A stretch of DNA of 64,000 nucleotides, taken from NCBI RefSeq assembly GCF_029946515.1, contig NZ_JARZHH010000001.1, forward strand, positions 558,001-622,000. Reading direction: 5' to 3'. Below the pieces are notes generated by a model. The model saw only the letters and a list, made by a program, of their open reading frames with translations, was not told the DNA's origin and did not search any database. A program made the position numbers and the translations under genes. Numbering within the stretch: the first letter of the stretch is position 1; each line of letters begins with the position of its first letter. This stretch comes from Polyangium sp. 6x1. Its GTDB lineage: Bacteria; Myxococcota_A; Polyangia; Polyangiales; Polyangiaceae. Shown here piece after piece: positions 55,928-64,000 of the stretch.

Positions 55928-57124
55928 ATGCTAGCCGCCGTCGACACGACACCCACACGGGAGGAGTTCCGGACGTTTTACGTGGAAAACTTCCACGGCG
56001 TGTGGCGACAACTACGTCGCCTCGGCGTCCGTGAAGCCGACGCGTCCGACCTCACGCATGATGTCCTCGTCCTCGCATACAACCACTTCGACGAGATCCC
56101 GGCGTACGCCCAGACCTGGCTCGCGCGCGTCTGCTTCGAGATGGTCCGGAACTACCGGCGCAAGGCCGCGCGCCGACGCGAGCGCCTCGCGCCGAAGGTG
56201 ATCGAGGCAGCGATCGACGAGCAAACGGAGGACGAGTCGCCGACCGAGATCGTCCTCGAAGCCCTCGACAGGATGCCCGAGGAACAGCGGATGCTGCTCC
56301 TGCGGTATCACGTCCGGGAGGAGCCGCTCCACGCCCTCGCGAAGAGCCTCGGCGTCGCGCGCTCGACCGTCCAGCTCCGCCTCGCCGCCGCGGAGAGAGC
56401 GTTCGAGGGCTGGATGAAGACGCTCCTCGGCGTGGATCCGGGGACCGGCTCGCGGCAAAGCCTCTTCGCGTCGTTCTCGCTAGCCGAGCTCTTGCCGCGA
56501 GCCTGGGAGTCGAGCGAGGTCCTCCAGAGGGCCCAGCTCGACGGCTGGGAGCGTTTGGCGCGGGCGATCGACGCCGCGAAGATCACCGCCGGCGCGCCGA
56601 AACGCGAGGCGCCTCCCTCGATCGAAGCAGGGGTCGGGACGACAAGTCTTCCCTTCAAAGTCGCGATCGCATTTGCCGTGGCCGCACCGGCCGCGCTCGC
56701 GGGCATGCTCATCGGGCATCTCGGTGCGGGCGTCGCTTGGGCGCAGAGTGCCGCAGCGCCGTCACTCCACGCGGCAGTGACGCAGGTCGCCGTGATCGCA
56801 GATGCCGTCGTCGTGAAGACTGCACCACAGGGCGATTCCACGGCAGCTTCCGTAGCGCCAGCGCCTTCGCCCGCTGCGACCTCCAAGCAGGACACTGTGC
56901 CGTTGGAGGTCAAGATACTTCGCAAGTTGAAGCAGGCAGTCATCGACGGTCAAAACGACCTGGCTCACCAGCTGCTCGCGGAGCACCGGCGTCGCTGGAG
57001 CGACAGCAGCCATGAGATCGAACGTCAGCGGATCCTCGCGGCGGCACAAAAAATCAAGGCATCCAACGAAACAAAGAAGGCCGCGAAAAACCAGGCCAAA
57101 GCCGAGGACAAACCCAAACCCTGA
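55928..57124 (+). CDS. ECF sigma factor with C-terminal membrane segment and tail
   Basis: 398 residues, about twice the usual length. Residues 10-165 are ECF sigma regions 2 and 4 (FYVENFHGVWRQLRRLGVRE, SDLTHDVLVLAYNHFDEIPA, LDRMPEEQRMLLLRYHV, ALAKSLGVARSTVQLRLAAA). After a linker, residues about 243-270 (LPFKVAIAFAVAAPAALAGM) form one membrane segment, then a Pro/Ala stretch and a charged helical tail ending KAEDKPKP. The sigma factor is thus fixed to the membrane by its own sequence; release or a conformational change would be needed for activity. No separate anti-sigma gene is adjacent. Confidence 0.88.
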   Translation: MLAAVDTTPTREEFRTFYVENFHGVWRQLRRLGVREADASDLTHDVLVLAYNHFDEIPAYAQTWLARVCFEMVRNYRRKAARRRERLAPKVIEAAIDEQTEDESPTEIVLEALDRMPEEQRMLLLRYHVREEPLHALAKSLGVARSTVQLRLAAAERAFEGWMKTLLGVDPGTGSRQSLFASFSLAELLPRAWESSEVLQRAQLDGWERLARAIDAAKITAGAPKREAPPSIEAGVGTTSLPFKVAIAFAVAAPAALAGMLIGHLGAGVAWAQSAAAPSLHAAVTQVAVIADAVVVKTAPQGDSTAASVAPAPSPAATSKQDTVPLEVKILRKLKQAVIDGQNDLAHQLLAEHRRRWSDSSHEIERQRILAAAQKIKASNETKKAAKNQAKAEDKPKP

Positions 57125-57358
57125 CGCAAGAGATCGTCGTTCGCAGCCGGCCGCGTTGCCACTCATTCTGGGCGAGCATGGTGGCGCGGCCGCCTGGGGA
57201 CGACGATCCACGATTCGACACGATCACCGCTCGCAGGCGGCCCGCCGTGGCAAAGACGAACGGAGGACCCCTGCTCGCGCGCACGAAAACAAGGCCAATC
57301 CGAGACATTTGTCTCGACGGGTCGCCTACGAGCGGTGATCGCACAACGGGAGGGAGAC

Positions 57359-58027
57359 ATGCCGACGACGCTGCGGGAATCGGACGAGGACGACGTTCCG
57401 ATCGGGATCCACGAACGGCCGACGTGGCCCGAGGACACGCGGCCGACCATTGTCGATCCCTCCTGCGCACCTCCAAATGGATGGCGCGCTCGCCTTCGTG
57501 ATTTCCTCGATCGAATCCGCGCCCGATTCCGCCCGACCCCCGCGCCGCCGCCCCTCCCGCCCGCGCGCGAGCGCACGAGCAGCTCGCCCACGCTCGTCTC
57601 CTCGGGCGTATTCGTCTTCGAGGAGATTCTTTCGGGATTGTGGCGCCTCTCCCCGGAGCAGCTCGACGCCGTCGTGCGCCTCGCCGATCACGTGCGCGAG
57701 GCCCGCGACGCAGGCCCCGATGCCGCGGTGGATGCTCGAATCCTCTACGTGCTCGCCCGCCTCATGCCCGCCCCAGGCGATATCGTCTCCCTCGCGCTGC
57801 TCCGGGACAAACTCCTCGGCCTCCCGCGTTCGTCCGTGGATCAGGGCCTCCTCCGCCTGGAGGCCGGCGGTAAAATCGTGCTTTTTTCCGCCCCGATGGC
57901 CGCCGGCCTCGCAGGCGCGGGAGGAGCGCCGGGCGCGGGGATCGAGCATCCAACACGAGGAAATCTCGAACGTTGTGCCCTCGTGCCCGAGCGACGGCGC
58001 GGTCGAGGCATCCGCCGCGCTGCGTGA
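57359..58027 (+). CDS. Winged-helix-like protein of unknown function
   Basis: 222 residues; GGGAGGGAG precedes the ATG. The N-terminus is acidic and Pro-rich (MPTTLRESDEDDVPIGIHER). Residues about 85-185 are helical and include LLRDKLLGLPRSSVDQGLLR, LEAGGKIVLFSAP, spaced like a winged helix-turn-helix. The last 30 residues are Gly then Arg-rich and fit poorly, so a late frameshift or genuine tail are both possible. The 234 bases before it hold nothing recognised. Confidence 0.62.
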   Translation: MPTTLRESDEDDVPIGIHERPTWPEDTRPTIVDPSCAPPNGWRARLRDFLDRIRARFRPTPAPPPLPPARERTSSSPTLVSSGVFVFEEILSGLWRLSPEQLDAVVRLADHVREARDAGPDAAVDARILYVLARLMPAPGDIVSLALLRDKLLGLPRSSVDQGLLRLEAGGKIVLFSAPMAAGLAGAGGAPGAGIEHPTRGNLERCALVPERRRGRGIRRAA

Positions 58028-58108
58028 CGTCTGTGTGAAACTGCCGCGCCTTCCTGTGTGGGCGCTTGACTTCCGAGGGCGGCCGGAGCTTGCTCGGTCG
58101 GCACGCCC

Positions 58109-58720
58109 ATGTCCTTCACGCCCTTCTCCCCCTCGCACGTCCCGCTCCGGGGAGGCCGCCGCGCCCTCCTCCGAATGGCCACCTACCCCGCCGATTCCGC
58201 CGGCCTGCTCGACCTCGAGCGCGCGATCGTCAAAGCCCGCCACGGAATCGTCAAATACCCCGACGAGCTGCCCACCGACCCGATCGCCTACGGCGACATC
58301 CAAATGCGCGCAGGCTTGGCGGCGACGGACGGCACGGCCTTTTGCATGGTCGCCGAGGAAGAGGGGCGCGGAATCATGGCGGAGGCGTCGATCCTCCGCC
58401 TGTCGTTCCGCATGGTTCGTCACGTCGCCGTCCTCGGCATCGGCGTACATCCCGAAGCACAAGGAATCGGCCTCGGTCGCGCGCTCCTCGAAGCGCTCCT
58501 CGGCTGGGTGCGCGACCATCGCGACGCGGACGGAGGCCGCATCCACCGCGTCGAGCTCCACGTCCGCGCCGACAACCCTCGCGCGGTCGCGCTTTATCGA
58601 TCCCTCGGCTTCCAGCCGGAAGGGTCCCGCCGTGGACTCGTTCGTCGCGACGACGGCAGCTTCGTCGACGATATCGGCATGGGCCTCCTGCTCCCCGATC
58701 CGGACGAACCCTCGGCCTGA
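58109..58720 (+). CDS. GNAT family N-acetyltransferase
   Basis: 203 residues. The acetyl-CoA site is in [20 protein letters not shown], with [20 protein letters not shown] as the conserved C-terminal GNAT motif. It transfers acetyl from acetyl-CoA to an unknown amine, perhaps a protein N-terminus or small molecule. No clear ribosome site at the ATG; convergent with the cupin gene (14 bases). Confidence 0.9.
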   Translation: MSFTPFSPSHVPLRGGRRALLRMATYPADSAGLLDLERAIVKARHGIVKYPDELPTDPIAYGDIQMRAGLAATDGTAFCMVAEEEGRGIMAEASILRLSFRMVRHVAVLGIGVHPEAQGIGLGRALLEALLGWVRDHRDADGGRIHRVELHVRADNPRAVALYRSLGFQPEGSRRGLVRRDDGSFVDDIGMGLLLPDPDEPSA

Positions 58721-58734
58721 CAGGCTGTTGATTC

Positions 58735-59235
58735 TTACTCGTTGCCCTCCCAGTAATCGCGGCTCTCGCCGTCCCGCCCGACATACCGGAACGTGCGCGG
58801 CTTTCCTTCCGCGTCCGGGCCGACCTCGGCGACGATGCCGAAGTTGCCCGAATCGGGGTACTCCACGAGGTCGGGCGTCATCCGCGTGCTCACGGACAGC
58901 ACTTTGAGCTCCGCGGTCTCGGACGTATTGATGAACTGGTGCGCCGACTCCGGCCCGGACGGCGGACACGCGATCATGTCGCCGCGGCGAATCGGGTGTC
59001 GCTCGCCGCCGAGGCGCATCTCGCCCTCGCCTTCCAGCACGAAAAACATCTCCTCGTTCACGCGGTGGGCGTGGCAGGGAAACGCGCGCTTGCCGGGCGG
59101 GATGATCGTCACGTTGTAACCGAGCTTCTGCGCGCCGATCTTCTGTCCGACGAGGCTCACGCGACACGCGAAGCGCTCGCCGTGGCCCATCGGGAAATAT
59201 TGCAGCTCGTCGAGGTTCAAGATGGGGCGAGACAT
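58735..59235 (-). CDS. Cupin domain protein
   Basis: 166 residues; GAGAGGAG precedes the ATG. Cupin motif 1 is CHAHRVNEEMFFVLEGEGEM (two His and a Glu as metal ligands) and motif 2 is PPSGPESAHQFIN. The fold and length fit a small metal-binding enzyme or sugar isomerase-like protein; no specific reaction can be named. Confidence 0.87.
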   Translation of the reverse strand: MSRPILNLDELQYFPMGHGERFACRVSLVGQKIGAQKLGYNVTIIPPGKRAFPCHAHRVNEEMFFVLEGEGEMRLGGERHPIRRGDMIACPPSGPESAHQFINTSETAELKVLSVSTRMTPDLVEYPDSGNFGIVAEVGPDAEGKPRTFRYVGRDGESRDYWEGNE

Positions 59236-59373
59236 GGGGAACTCCTCTCGTCGTTAATGGTTTGCCCTGCGGGTCTGTCACCCGGCCCCACGCCGGTCAA
59301 GGACGAAGCAAACGGCCGTTCGTCACGAATAACGCTTGACGCACGGGATGCGATTTGCGTTGGTGGTGCGGAC

Positions 59374-60579
59374 ATGGCAACCGTGGCCCACGCCTCGAAC
59401 CTGAGCGAGCTCGCCGCCGCGATGAAGGAGGCGTTGAACCGCGAGGCGCGCCGGAACGAGATGCGCGTCGCGGTCGTCCGCATGTCGGCGTACACGCTCG
59501 TGCTCGTGCTCGACGTCGTGCTCTGGGCCCGAGGCCTGCGGCCCGCGACGAACATCGCCGGCGGAGCGCTCTGGGTGCTGCTCTCGGCCGTGCTCCTCCT
59601 CGCGACCACGCGGCTCCCGTACGGCCGCGTGTACTGGTTCATCGTGCCGATCATCGACGGCATCCTCATCGACGGCATCCTCAGCACGCGCATCGCGTCC
59701 CTCGGCGTCACGACCGCCATGGCGGCGGTCAGCGCGCTCGCCTGCGGCCTCTTCGCCGCGACGGGCGGGATTCGCTTCGATCGCCGCGCGGCCGCGTGGA
59801 CCACGTTCCTCGCCGTCGTCTTGTTCGTGCGCCTCCTCGGCGATCATGCGTCGCACGTGCACTTGCTTTACTCGGGCGTGGCGATCGTCGCGATCGGAAT
59901 GCTCAACGTCTGGCTCGCCGATCAGGTACGCCGCGCGATGGAGGCCACGCGCGGACAATTGCTCCTCGACCGGCTCCTTCCGGGCGTCGCGCGCGCGGCT
60001 TTGAGAGATCCGCTCTCGCTCCTCGACGCGCCGCGGTCCGTGGAGGCGACGCTGCTCGTCACGGACCTGCGTGGCTTCACGTCGCTCTCGGAGCGCATGG
60101 AGCCGGCCGACGTCTTCGAGATGCTGAACCAGCTCCAGGGCGCGCTCTCGGAGGCCGTGCACGCGTGCGGCGGCATCGTCGACAAGTTCATGGGTGACGG
60201 CATGCTCGCGGTGTTCGGCGCGACCGAGCCGGGGAGCGATCATGCGCGCCGCGCGATCGAGGCCGTGCGCCGCATTCGCGCCGCGCTCGACGAGCAGAAC
60301 CGGGCGCGCTCGGCGGGCCTGCGGATCGGCATCGGCGTGCATTCGGGGACCGTGGTGGCGGGCTGCCTCGGCGGCGGGAGCCGGCTCGAATTCACGGTCA
60401 TCGGCGACGCGGTGAACACGACCTCGCGCCTCGAAGCGATGACCAAGGAGATGGGCGTCGACGTGCTCGTCAGCGAGGAGACCGTGCAACACGTGCCCGA
60501 GGTGACGTTCGAGGACCTCGGCGTCGCGCCGGTGCGGGGACGGCAGCAGGGGATCCGGGTATTCACGCTGAAGTCGTGA
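59374..60579 (+). CDS. Membrane-bound class III adenylate cyclase
   Basis: 401 residues. Five or six membrane segments (about 38-185) are followed by a class III cyclase domain: metal Asp231 in TDLRGFTSLSERM and Asp275 in KFMGDGM, the adenine-selecting Lys271, and IGDAVNTTSRLEAMTKEMG with the second specificity Asp, Asn and Arg. It should make cAMP on the cytoplasmic side in response to a membrane signal. The start ATG 59374 has a weak ribosome site. Confidence 0.93.
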   Translation: MATVAHASNLSELAAAMKEALNREARRNEMRVAVVRMSAYTLVLVLDVVLWARGLRPATNIAGGALWVLLSAVLLLATTRLPYGRVYWFIVPIIDGILIDGILSTRIASLGVTTAMAAVSALACGLFAATGGIRFDRRAAAWTTFLAVVLFVRLLGDHASHVHLLYSGVAIVAIGMLNVWLADQVRRAMEATRGQLLLDRLLPGVARAALRDPLSLLDAPRSVEATLLVTDLRGFTSLSERMEPADVFEMLNQLQGALSEAVHACGGIVDKFMGDGMLAVFGATEPGSDHARRAIEAVRRIRAALDEQNRARSAGLRIGIGVHSGTVVAGCLGGGSRLEFTVIGDAVNTTSRLEAMTKEMGVDVLVSEETVQHVPEVTFEDLGVAPVRGRQQGIRVFTLKS

Positions 60580-60614
60580 GGTCGACGATCCTTTCGGCGT
60601 GCTAGCGTCCGCGC

Positions 60615-61442
60615 GTGCCTTTGCTCGTGTTCGAGGTTGCCTGCGTCGCCGTCGTCCTGCTCGCGCTCGCGGCCATGGCGCGGAGGCGACCGCCTGCCGA
60701 TCTCTTGACCGAGTATGCGGCGCTCGCCGTCGCCGGGTGGATCGGCGAGGAGACGTGCGTCGCGTTTTACGATTACTACCATTACGCGATGGGCTGGCAT
60801 GTCCGGCTCGATCGGGTGCCGATCCTCGTGCCGCTCATCTGGCCGCTCGTGATCCTCTCGGCCCGGGAGGTCGCCGCTTGCGTGTGGCCGCGCATCGAGC
60901 GGCTCCGCCCGCTCGTGGTGTTCGCGATCGTCGCGTTCGACGCGTCGCTCGTGGAGGTCATCGCGGTGCGCGCGGGGCTCTGGTCCTGGGTCGAGGCGGG
61001 GCACCTCGGCGTCCCGATCATCGGGATCCTCGGGTGGGGATATTTCGCGATTGGCGCGGACCTCGCATTGTCGGGCCGCCTCTCGGCCGGAGACGGGCGG
61101 CTCCGGCGCGCGCTCGCCACGATCGTCGCGGCTCCGCTCGTCGCGCACGCGCTCATTCAGATCACGTGGTGGGGGTTTTTCCGGTGGGCGCAGCGGGAAG
61201 CGCTCGGCGTGGCCTCGCTCTGGGGGCTCTCGGTGCTCGGCGTGTTCGTGCTCGCGTCCGTCGTCCTCGCGCGCCGTCGGGGCGGCGCCATTCCGCTCTC
61301 CGTCGCGCTCCCGCGGATGGTCGCGGCCGGACTCTTTTTCGTGCTGCTCGTCTCGACCGCGCCCGCGGAGCTTTCGCTCTGGCACCACACCGCGATCGTC
61401 GCCATCCCTTATCTCGCCGCGAGCGAGCTCAGGCCGCGCTGA
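60615..61442 (+). CDS. CruF-like carotenoid biosynthesis membrane protein (PF04240)
   Basis: 275 residues from a GTG, with about seven membrane segments. IGEETCVAFYDYYHYAMGWH, VPILVPLIWPLVILSAREVA and FDASLVEVIAVRAGLWSWVE, PIIGILGWGYFAIG fit the CruF/CYP-independent carotenoid hydratase family. The role may be in carotenoid or other isoprenoid metabolism; the convergent UbiA prenyltransferase one base away supports an isoprenoid setting. No other carotenoid gene is nearby. Confidence 0.75.
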   Translation: MPLLVFEVACVAVVLLALAAMARRRPPADLLTEYAALAVAGWIGEETCVAFYDYYHYAMGWHVRLDRVPILVPLIWPLVILSAREVAACVWPRIERLRPLVVFAIVAFDASLVEVIAVRAGLWSWVEAGHLGVPIIGILGWGYFAIGADLALSGRLSAGDGRLRRALATIVAAPLVAHALIQITWWGFFRWAQREALGVASLWGLSVLGVFVLASVVLARRRGGAIPLSVALPRMVAAGLFFVLLVSTAPAELSLWHHTAIVAIPYLAASELRPR

Positions 61443-62363
61443 TCAAAGAAAAATGTTCGCGGGCATTCCCGCCCGCTCCCACAGCGCCGTGCCGACGAGA
61501 TAAAAGACGAGCTGGGCCGTACCGATGTGCGTGAGCACGATGCAATCGTGCGAGGTGAGGCCACGACGGTACCGCGGCCGATAAAACGCGAGCTGCGTCG
61601 CGGGCGCGGCCAGCATCAAGCCCTCGCGAACCCCGAGCGCGCCGGAGACGATGCCCGCGACGAGAACGGCGGCCGCGCCGATGAGCAGTCCGTCGATGAT
61701 CTGCCGCGCGCGATGAGGTCCGTGCACCACGGGATACGTGGGGATTCCTTCCTGCCGATCCCCTTCGAGGTCACGCATATCGTAAAGGATCTCGTACGTC
61801 AGCTCGAAAGGAACGAAGAACAGCGCAAGACAACCGATGCCGCTCCAGGGCATCACGCGCGCGCCGGGGCTCGTGACGAGGGGATACACGAAGCACGTGA
61901 GGACGAAGAGGACCGAAGAGCCGAAGTTCTTGAAGAAGTAAATCTCCTTCAATCGGGAGAAGCCACGCGGCGTGGGGACGATGTTGTAATTGTAGGCGAG
62001 GCCGATCACCTGAACGGCGATCCGGAATGGCGTGAGGCTCGGCCAAACCAGATGCGTCGCGACGAACGAGCCTACCATCAGCAGGACCGAGCCCACCGTG
62101 AGCAGGCGCTTTCGGCGCGCGACGCGCTCGGTGCCGCGGATTCCATTCTTGAGGTCCTCGTCGATGTCGGTGATCCGGTTCATCAGGTTGATGAGGAACC
62201 AGTCGAGGCCCACGACGAGGGCGACGAGCGGCAGGTAACGCCCCGTCATGAGCCAGCCGAAGACGACACACGCGGCCATGGCCACGAGCACGATGTGATA
62301 TCGGGCGATCGCCAGCGCGTCGGCGAGCGCGGACGAGGCGGGCGCGAGGGCGGCTTCGGACAT
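61443..62363 (-). CDS. UbiA family prenyltransferase
   Basis: 306 residues, about eight membrane segments; AAGGGG precedes ATG 62363. The two Asp-rich motifs that bind prenyl diphosphate and magnesium are NRITDIDEDLKN and YDMRDLEGD. It attaches a prenyl chain to an acceptor, possibly for a quinone, carotenoid or lipid; the acceptor cannot be read from sequence. Its stop abuts that of the convergent CruF-like gene. Confidence 0.9.
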   Translation of the reverse strand: MSEAALAPASSALADALAIARYHIVLVAMAACVVFGWLMTGRYLPLVALVVGLDWFLINLMNRITDIDEDLKNGIRGTERVARRKRLLTVGSVLLMVGSFVATHLVWPSLTPFRIAVQVIGLAYNYNIVPTPRGFSRLKEIYFFKNFGSSVLFVLTCFVYPLVTSPGARVMPWSGIGCLALFFVPFELTYEILYDMRDLEGDRQEGIPTYPVVHGPHRARQIIDGLLIGAAAVLVAGIVSGALGVREGLMLAAPATQLAFYRPRYRRGLTSHDCIVLTHIGTAQLVFYLVGTALWERAGMPANIFL

Positions 62364-62384
62364 CGCCGCCCCTTCTAGCATTTC

Positions 62385-63449
62385 TCAGGGCAGCGCGAGG
62401 ATCCCGATCGGCCGCGCGAGGCGCGCGTCCGCCTTCACGAGCACCGCGCCCGACTGACCCGACGCGGGCAGCGGCGTTCCATCGGCGTCGAAGCGCAGCA
62501 CCGTCCCGGGGTTGCCCTTCGCTTCGTCCGCGTCGAAGCCCGCGGCGAAGATACGCCCGCCGTCGCCGAAGCTCAGCCCGCCGAGGTAATTGCCGCTCGG
62601 CATGCTGCCCGTGTAGTTCGTGGAGATCGTGCCGAGCAGCGTCCCCATCTCGAAATCGTAGTGACGAATGTCGTTCGCGTAGTCGCTCACGTAAAGCTCG
62701 CAGAGACCAGCATTGCAATCCGGTCCATACGCGAGGCCGAGCAGGCTGATGTAACCGTGCCCCGCGGGGGAGAGCTCGGGCTGCTCGGCGAAGACCTTCA
62801 TCTCGCCCGTCGTGACGTCGATCTGCAAGACCTGGCTCGGCAGCCCCGGGTACGTGGGCATGCCGTTCTCTGCGACGGTGCCCTCGGTCGTCACGTACAG
62901 CTTTTCGTCGGGCCCGAAGAGCAACCCATTCGGCCCGTTCAGGCCGCCGGGCATGCCATTGCCCTCCTTGAAGACGTCGATGAAATCGCCTGTCTTCCCG
63001 TCATAACGCAGGATCTGATCGGTCAGGAAGCTCGACACGTAAAGCCGCCCGTCCGGCCCGAAGGCGATGCCATAAGGACGATGCAGGCCGCCGCCCTTCG
63101 CGAACTCGCCGTAAAACGCGCCCGTCGAGGAGTCGAACCGCAGGATCACGGAGTTCTCGGGCGTATCGCCGCTCGAGATGTAGAGATCCCCCTCGGGGCC
63201 GAGCGTCATGGAATCGGGATGGAAGAGGCCGCCCGTGCCTTTCGGAATGAAAGCATCGACGAACGCGCCCGTGTCCTGCTCGAATCGCAGGACGTCGTCG
63301 CCGCGGCTGTTCGCCACGAGGAACAAGGGCTTGCGCGGCACCTCGCCGCCGGTCGTGCTCGGGCCGCCTTCGTCATCCCCGCAGCCCGTGAGGGCCGAGA
63401 GCGCGAGGACAAAGGCGACCTTCCCAAGAGTTCGCAGAAGAATTCGCAT
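62385..63449 (-). CDS. NHL-repeat beta-propeller lipoprotein
   Basis: 354 residues. The signal ends ALSALTGCGDDEGG (lipobox Cys23). Six repeats of the form LFHPDSMTLGPEGDLYISSG, LHRPYGIAFGPDGRLYVSSF, LNGPNGLLFGPDEKLYVTTE are NHL propeller blades. Probably a surface or periplasmic binding protein; some NHL lipoproteins bind lactones or peptides, but no catalytic residues are evident. It ends 22 bases from the UbiA start and may be co-transcribed. Confidence 0.9.
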   Translation of the reverse strand: MRILLRTLGKVAFVLALSALTGCGDDEGGPSTTGGEVPRKPLFLVANSRGDDVLRFEQDTGAFVDAFIPKGTGGLFHPDSMTLGPEGDLYISSGDTPENSVILRFDSSTGAFYGEFAKGGGLHRPYGIAFGPDGRLYVSSFLTDQILRYDGKTGDFIDVFKEGNGMPGGLNGPNGLLFGPDEKLYVTTEGTVAENGMPTYPGLPSQVLQIDVTTGEMKVFAEQPELSPAGHGYISLLGLAYGPDCNAGLCELYVSDYANDIRHYDFEMGTLLGTISTNYTGSMPSGNYLGGLSFGDGGRIFAAGFDADEAKGNPGTVLRFDADGTPLPASGQSGAVLVKADARLARPIGILALP

Positions 63450-63562
63450 CGCGCCAGCATATCGGCAGGGGCGCCGAGGCGGAAGGCCGATGGTGGACGA
63501 ACACGCGGGCGCCGTGCGGCGGCACGCGCGCGGAGGTCACGTTCGCCCCCGCGCGCGGCGCG

Positions 63563-64000
63563 TCAGCGGCGCAGGAACGCCGGCACGCCCTCGATGTCGA
63601 GTGTCGCCGAGAGCTGCTCGCATTTGCCGGTGTCCTCGTTGTATGCGAGGTCCGTGTTCGCTTCGAGCAGCACCTTGATCTGCGGGAGCAGATCCTCGAG
63701 CCCATCGCCGTCCGCCACGCCGTCGAGGATCTCCTGCGGCAAGACGCCGCCGCCGAGATACCCCTTCAGCTTGTGCTCCTCGTCGATCGCGAAACGGAAC
63801 CGCGCATCCTGCACGTTCAACGTGAAGGCGACGTCGAAAATGGCGAGCGGGATCGCGAGGGCGAACGGGCCGGTTTCGAGCACGCCGTTCTCGATGCGCG
63901 CATTCGTGACGTGGCTGCGGGTCGCGGTCGGGTCGGGCTCGAATGTTTGATACGCCTCGATGACGCCGTCCGTGCCGAGGGTCGGCAACCTCTTCACGCC
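63563..64000 (-). CDS. C-terminal part of a hypothetical protein, cut by the window edge
   Basis: The frame is open to base 64000 and ends GVPAFLRR with a stop at 63563; about 145 residues are visible. AFALAIPLAIFDVAFTLNVQ-like strand-rich sequence (GPFALAIPLAIFDVAFTLNV, QDARFRFAIDEEHKLKGYLG) and GGVLPQEILDGVADG suggest a secreted beta-rich protein with one Cys near the end. An in-frame GTG at 63997 is probably not the real start. Function unknown. Confidence 0.7.
   Translation of the reverse strand, partial: GVKRLPTLGTDGVIEAYQTFEPDPTATRSHVTNARIENGVLETGPFALAIPLAIFDVAFTLNVQDARFRFAIDEEHKLKGYLGGGVLPQEILDGVADGDGLEDLLPQIKVLLEANTDLAYNEDTGKCEQLSATLDIEGVPAFLRR

Overview
The window is very GC-rich DNA with strong third-position G/C bias. 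Its gene content suggests a myxobacterium of the Polyangium/Sorangium type (order Polyangiales): a eukaryote-like Ser/Thr kinase with a helical-repeat tail, many lipoproteins and secreted proteins of unknown function, an IgGFc-binding-domain protein, NHL and WD40 propellers, a GspC-type secretion protein, an ECF sigma factor with a membrane-anchored tail, and many small one-component regulators. The assignment is inferred from content only, because no rRNA or tRNA gene was seen. About 62 protein genes are supported on both strands, mostly as short operons or single genes.

Layout. 1-10.6 kb: start of a secreted lipoprotein gene leaving the window; a TetR-controlled ABC exporter operon with a perfect operator; a PepSY-like protein; a ClC channel with CBS domains; a class A beta-lactamase; a DUF421 pair; an ankyrin-like membrane protein; a Rieske oxygenase. 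10.6-15.5 kb: a divergent AraC regulator, then an O-methyltransferase-fold gene with an altered catalytic residue, a cytochrome P450 and an LLM flavin oxidoreductase, which looks like a small oxidative or specialised-metabolism island. 15.5-27.4 kb: IgGFc-binding protein, two tandem P1-family aminopeptidases, a TetR regulator with tandem operators facing a copper monooxygenase with a cytochrome c motif, a two-component pair, a hydrolase, a mono-haem lipoprotein and an exported methyltransferase-fold lipoprotein. 27.4-34.7 kb: a WD40 lipoprotein, then a BlaI repressor with a membrane protein in which a BlaR1-type M56 protease is fused to a lytic transglycosylase and an M23 peptidase, preceded by a WD40/zinc-ribbon STAND-like protein with no P-loop and an ExbD-like lipoprotein. 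34.8-52.7 kb: mainly housekeeping and stress genes (GST, methionine aminopeptidase, HPII catalase, aldo/keto reductase plus TetR, hydrolases, GspC, pirin, DEAD-box helicase, kinase, HD hydrolase, SDR, prolyl-tRNA deacylase). A broken L7/L12-like gene and a cut-down LysR gene also lie here. 52.9-57.1 kb: an unusual block with two tandem hairpin/terminator units, a duplicated cysteine-rich secreted protein family, a proline-rich outer-membrane-type protein and a membrane-anchored ECF sigma factor. 57.3-64 kb: a winged-helix-like protein, a GNAT acetyltransferase, a cupin, an adenylate cyclase, a CruF-like membrane protein convergent with a UbiA prenyltransferase, an NHL lipoprotein and a partial gene.

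The parts most worth following up are the BlaI/M56-SLT-M23 locus, where two peptidoglycan hydrolases stand where BlaR1 carries its beta-lactam sensor; the neighbouring STAND-like protein; and the 52.9-57.1 kb block combining candidate small RNAs, duplicated cysteine-rich proteins and a membrane-tethered sigma factor. No prophage, transposase, CRISPR array, integrase or large polyketide/peptide synthetase was found.
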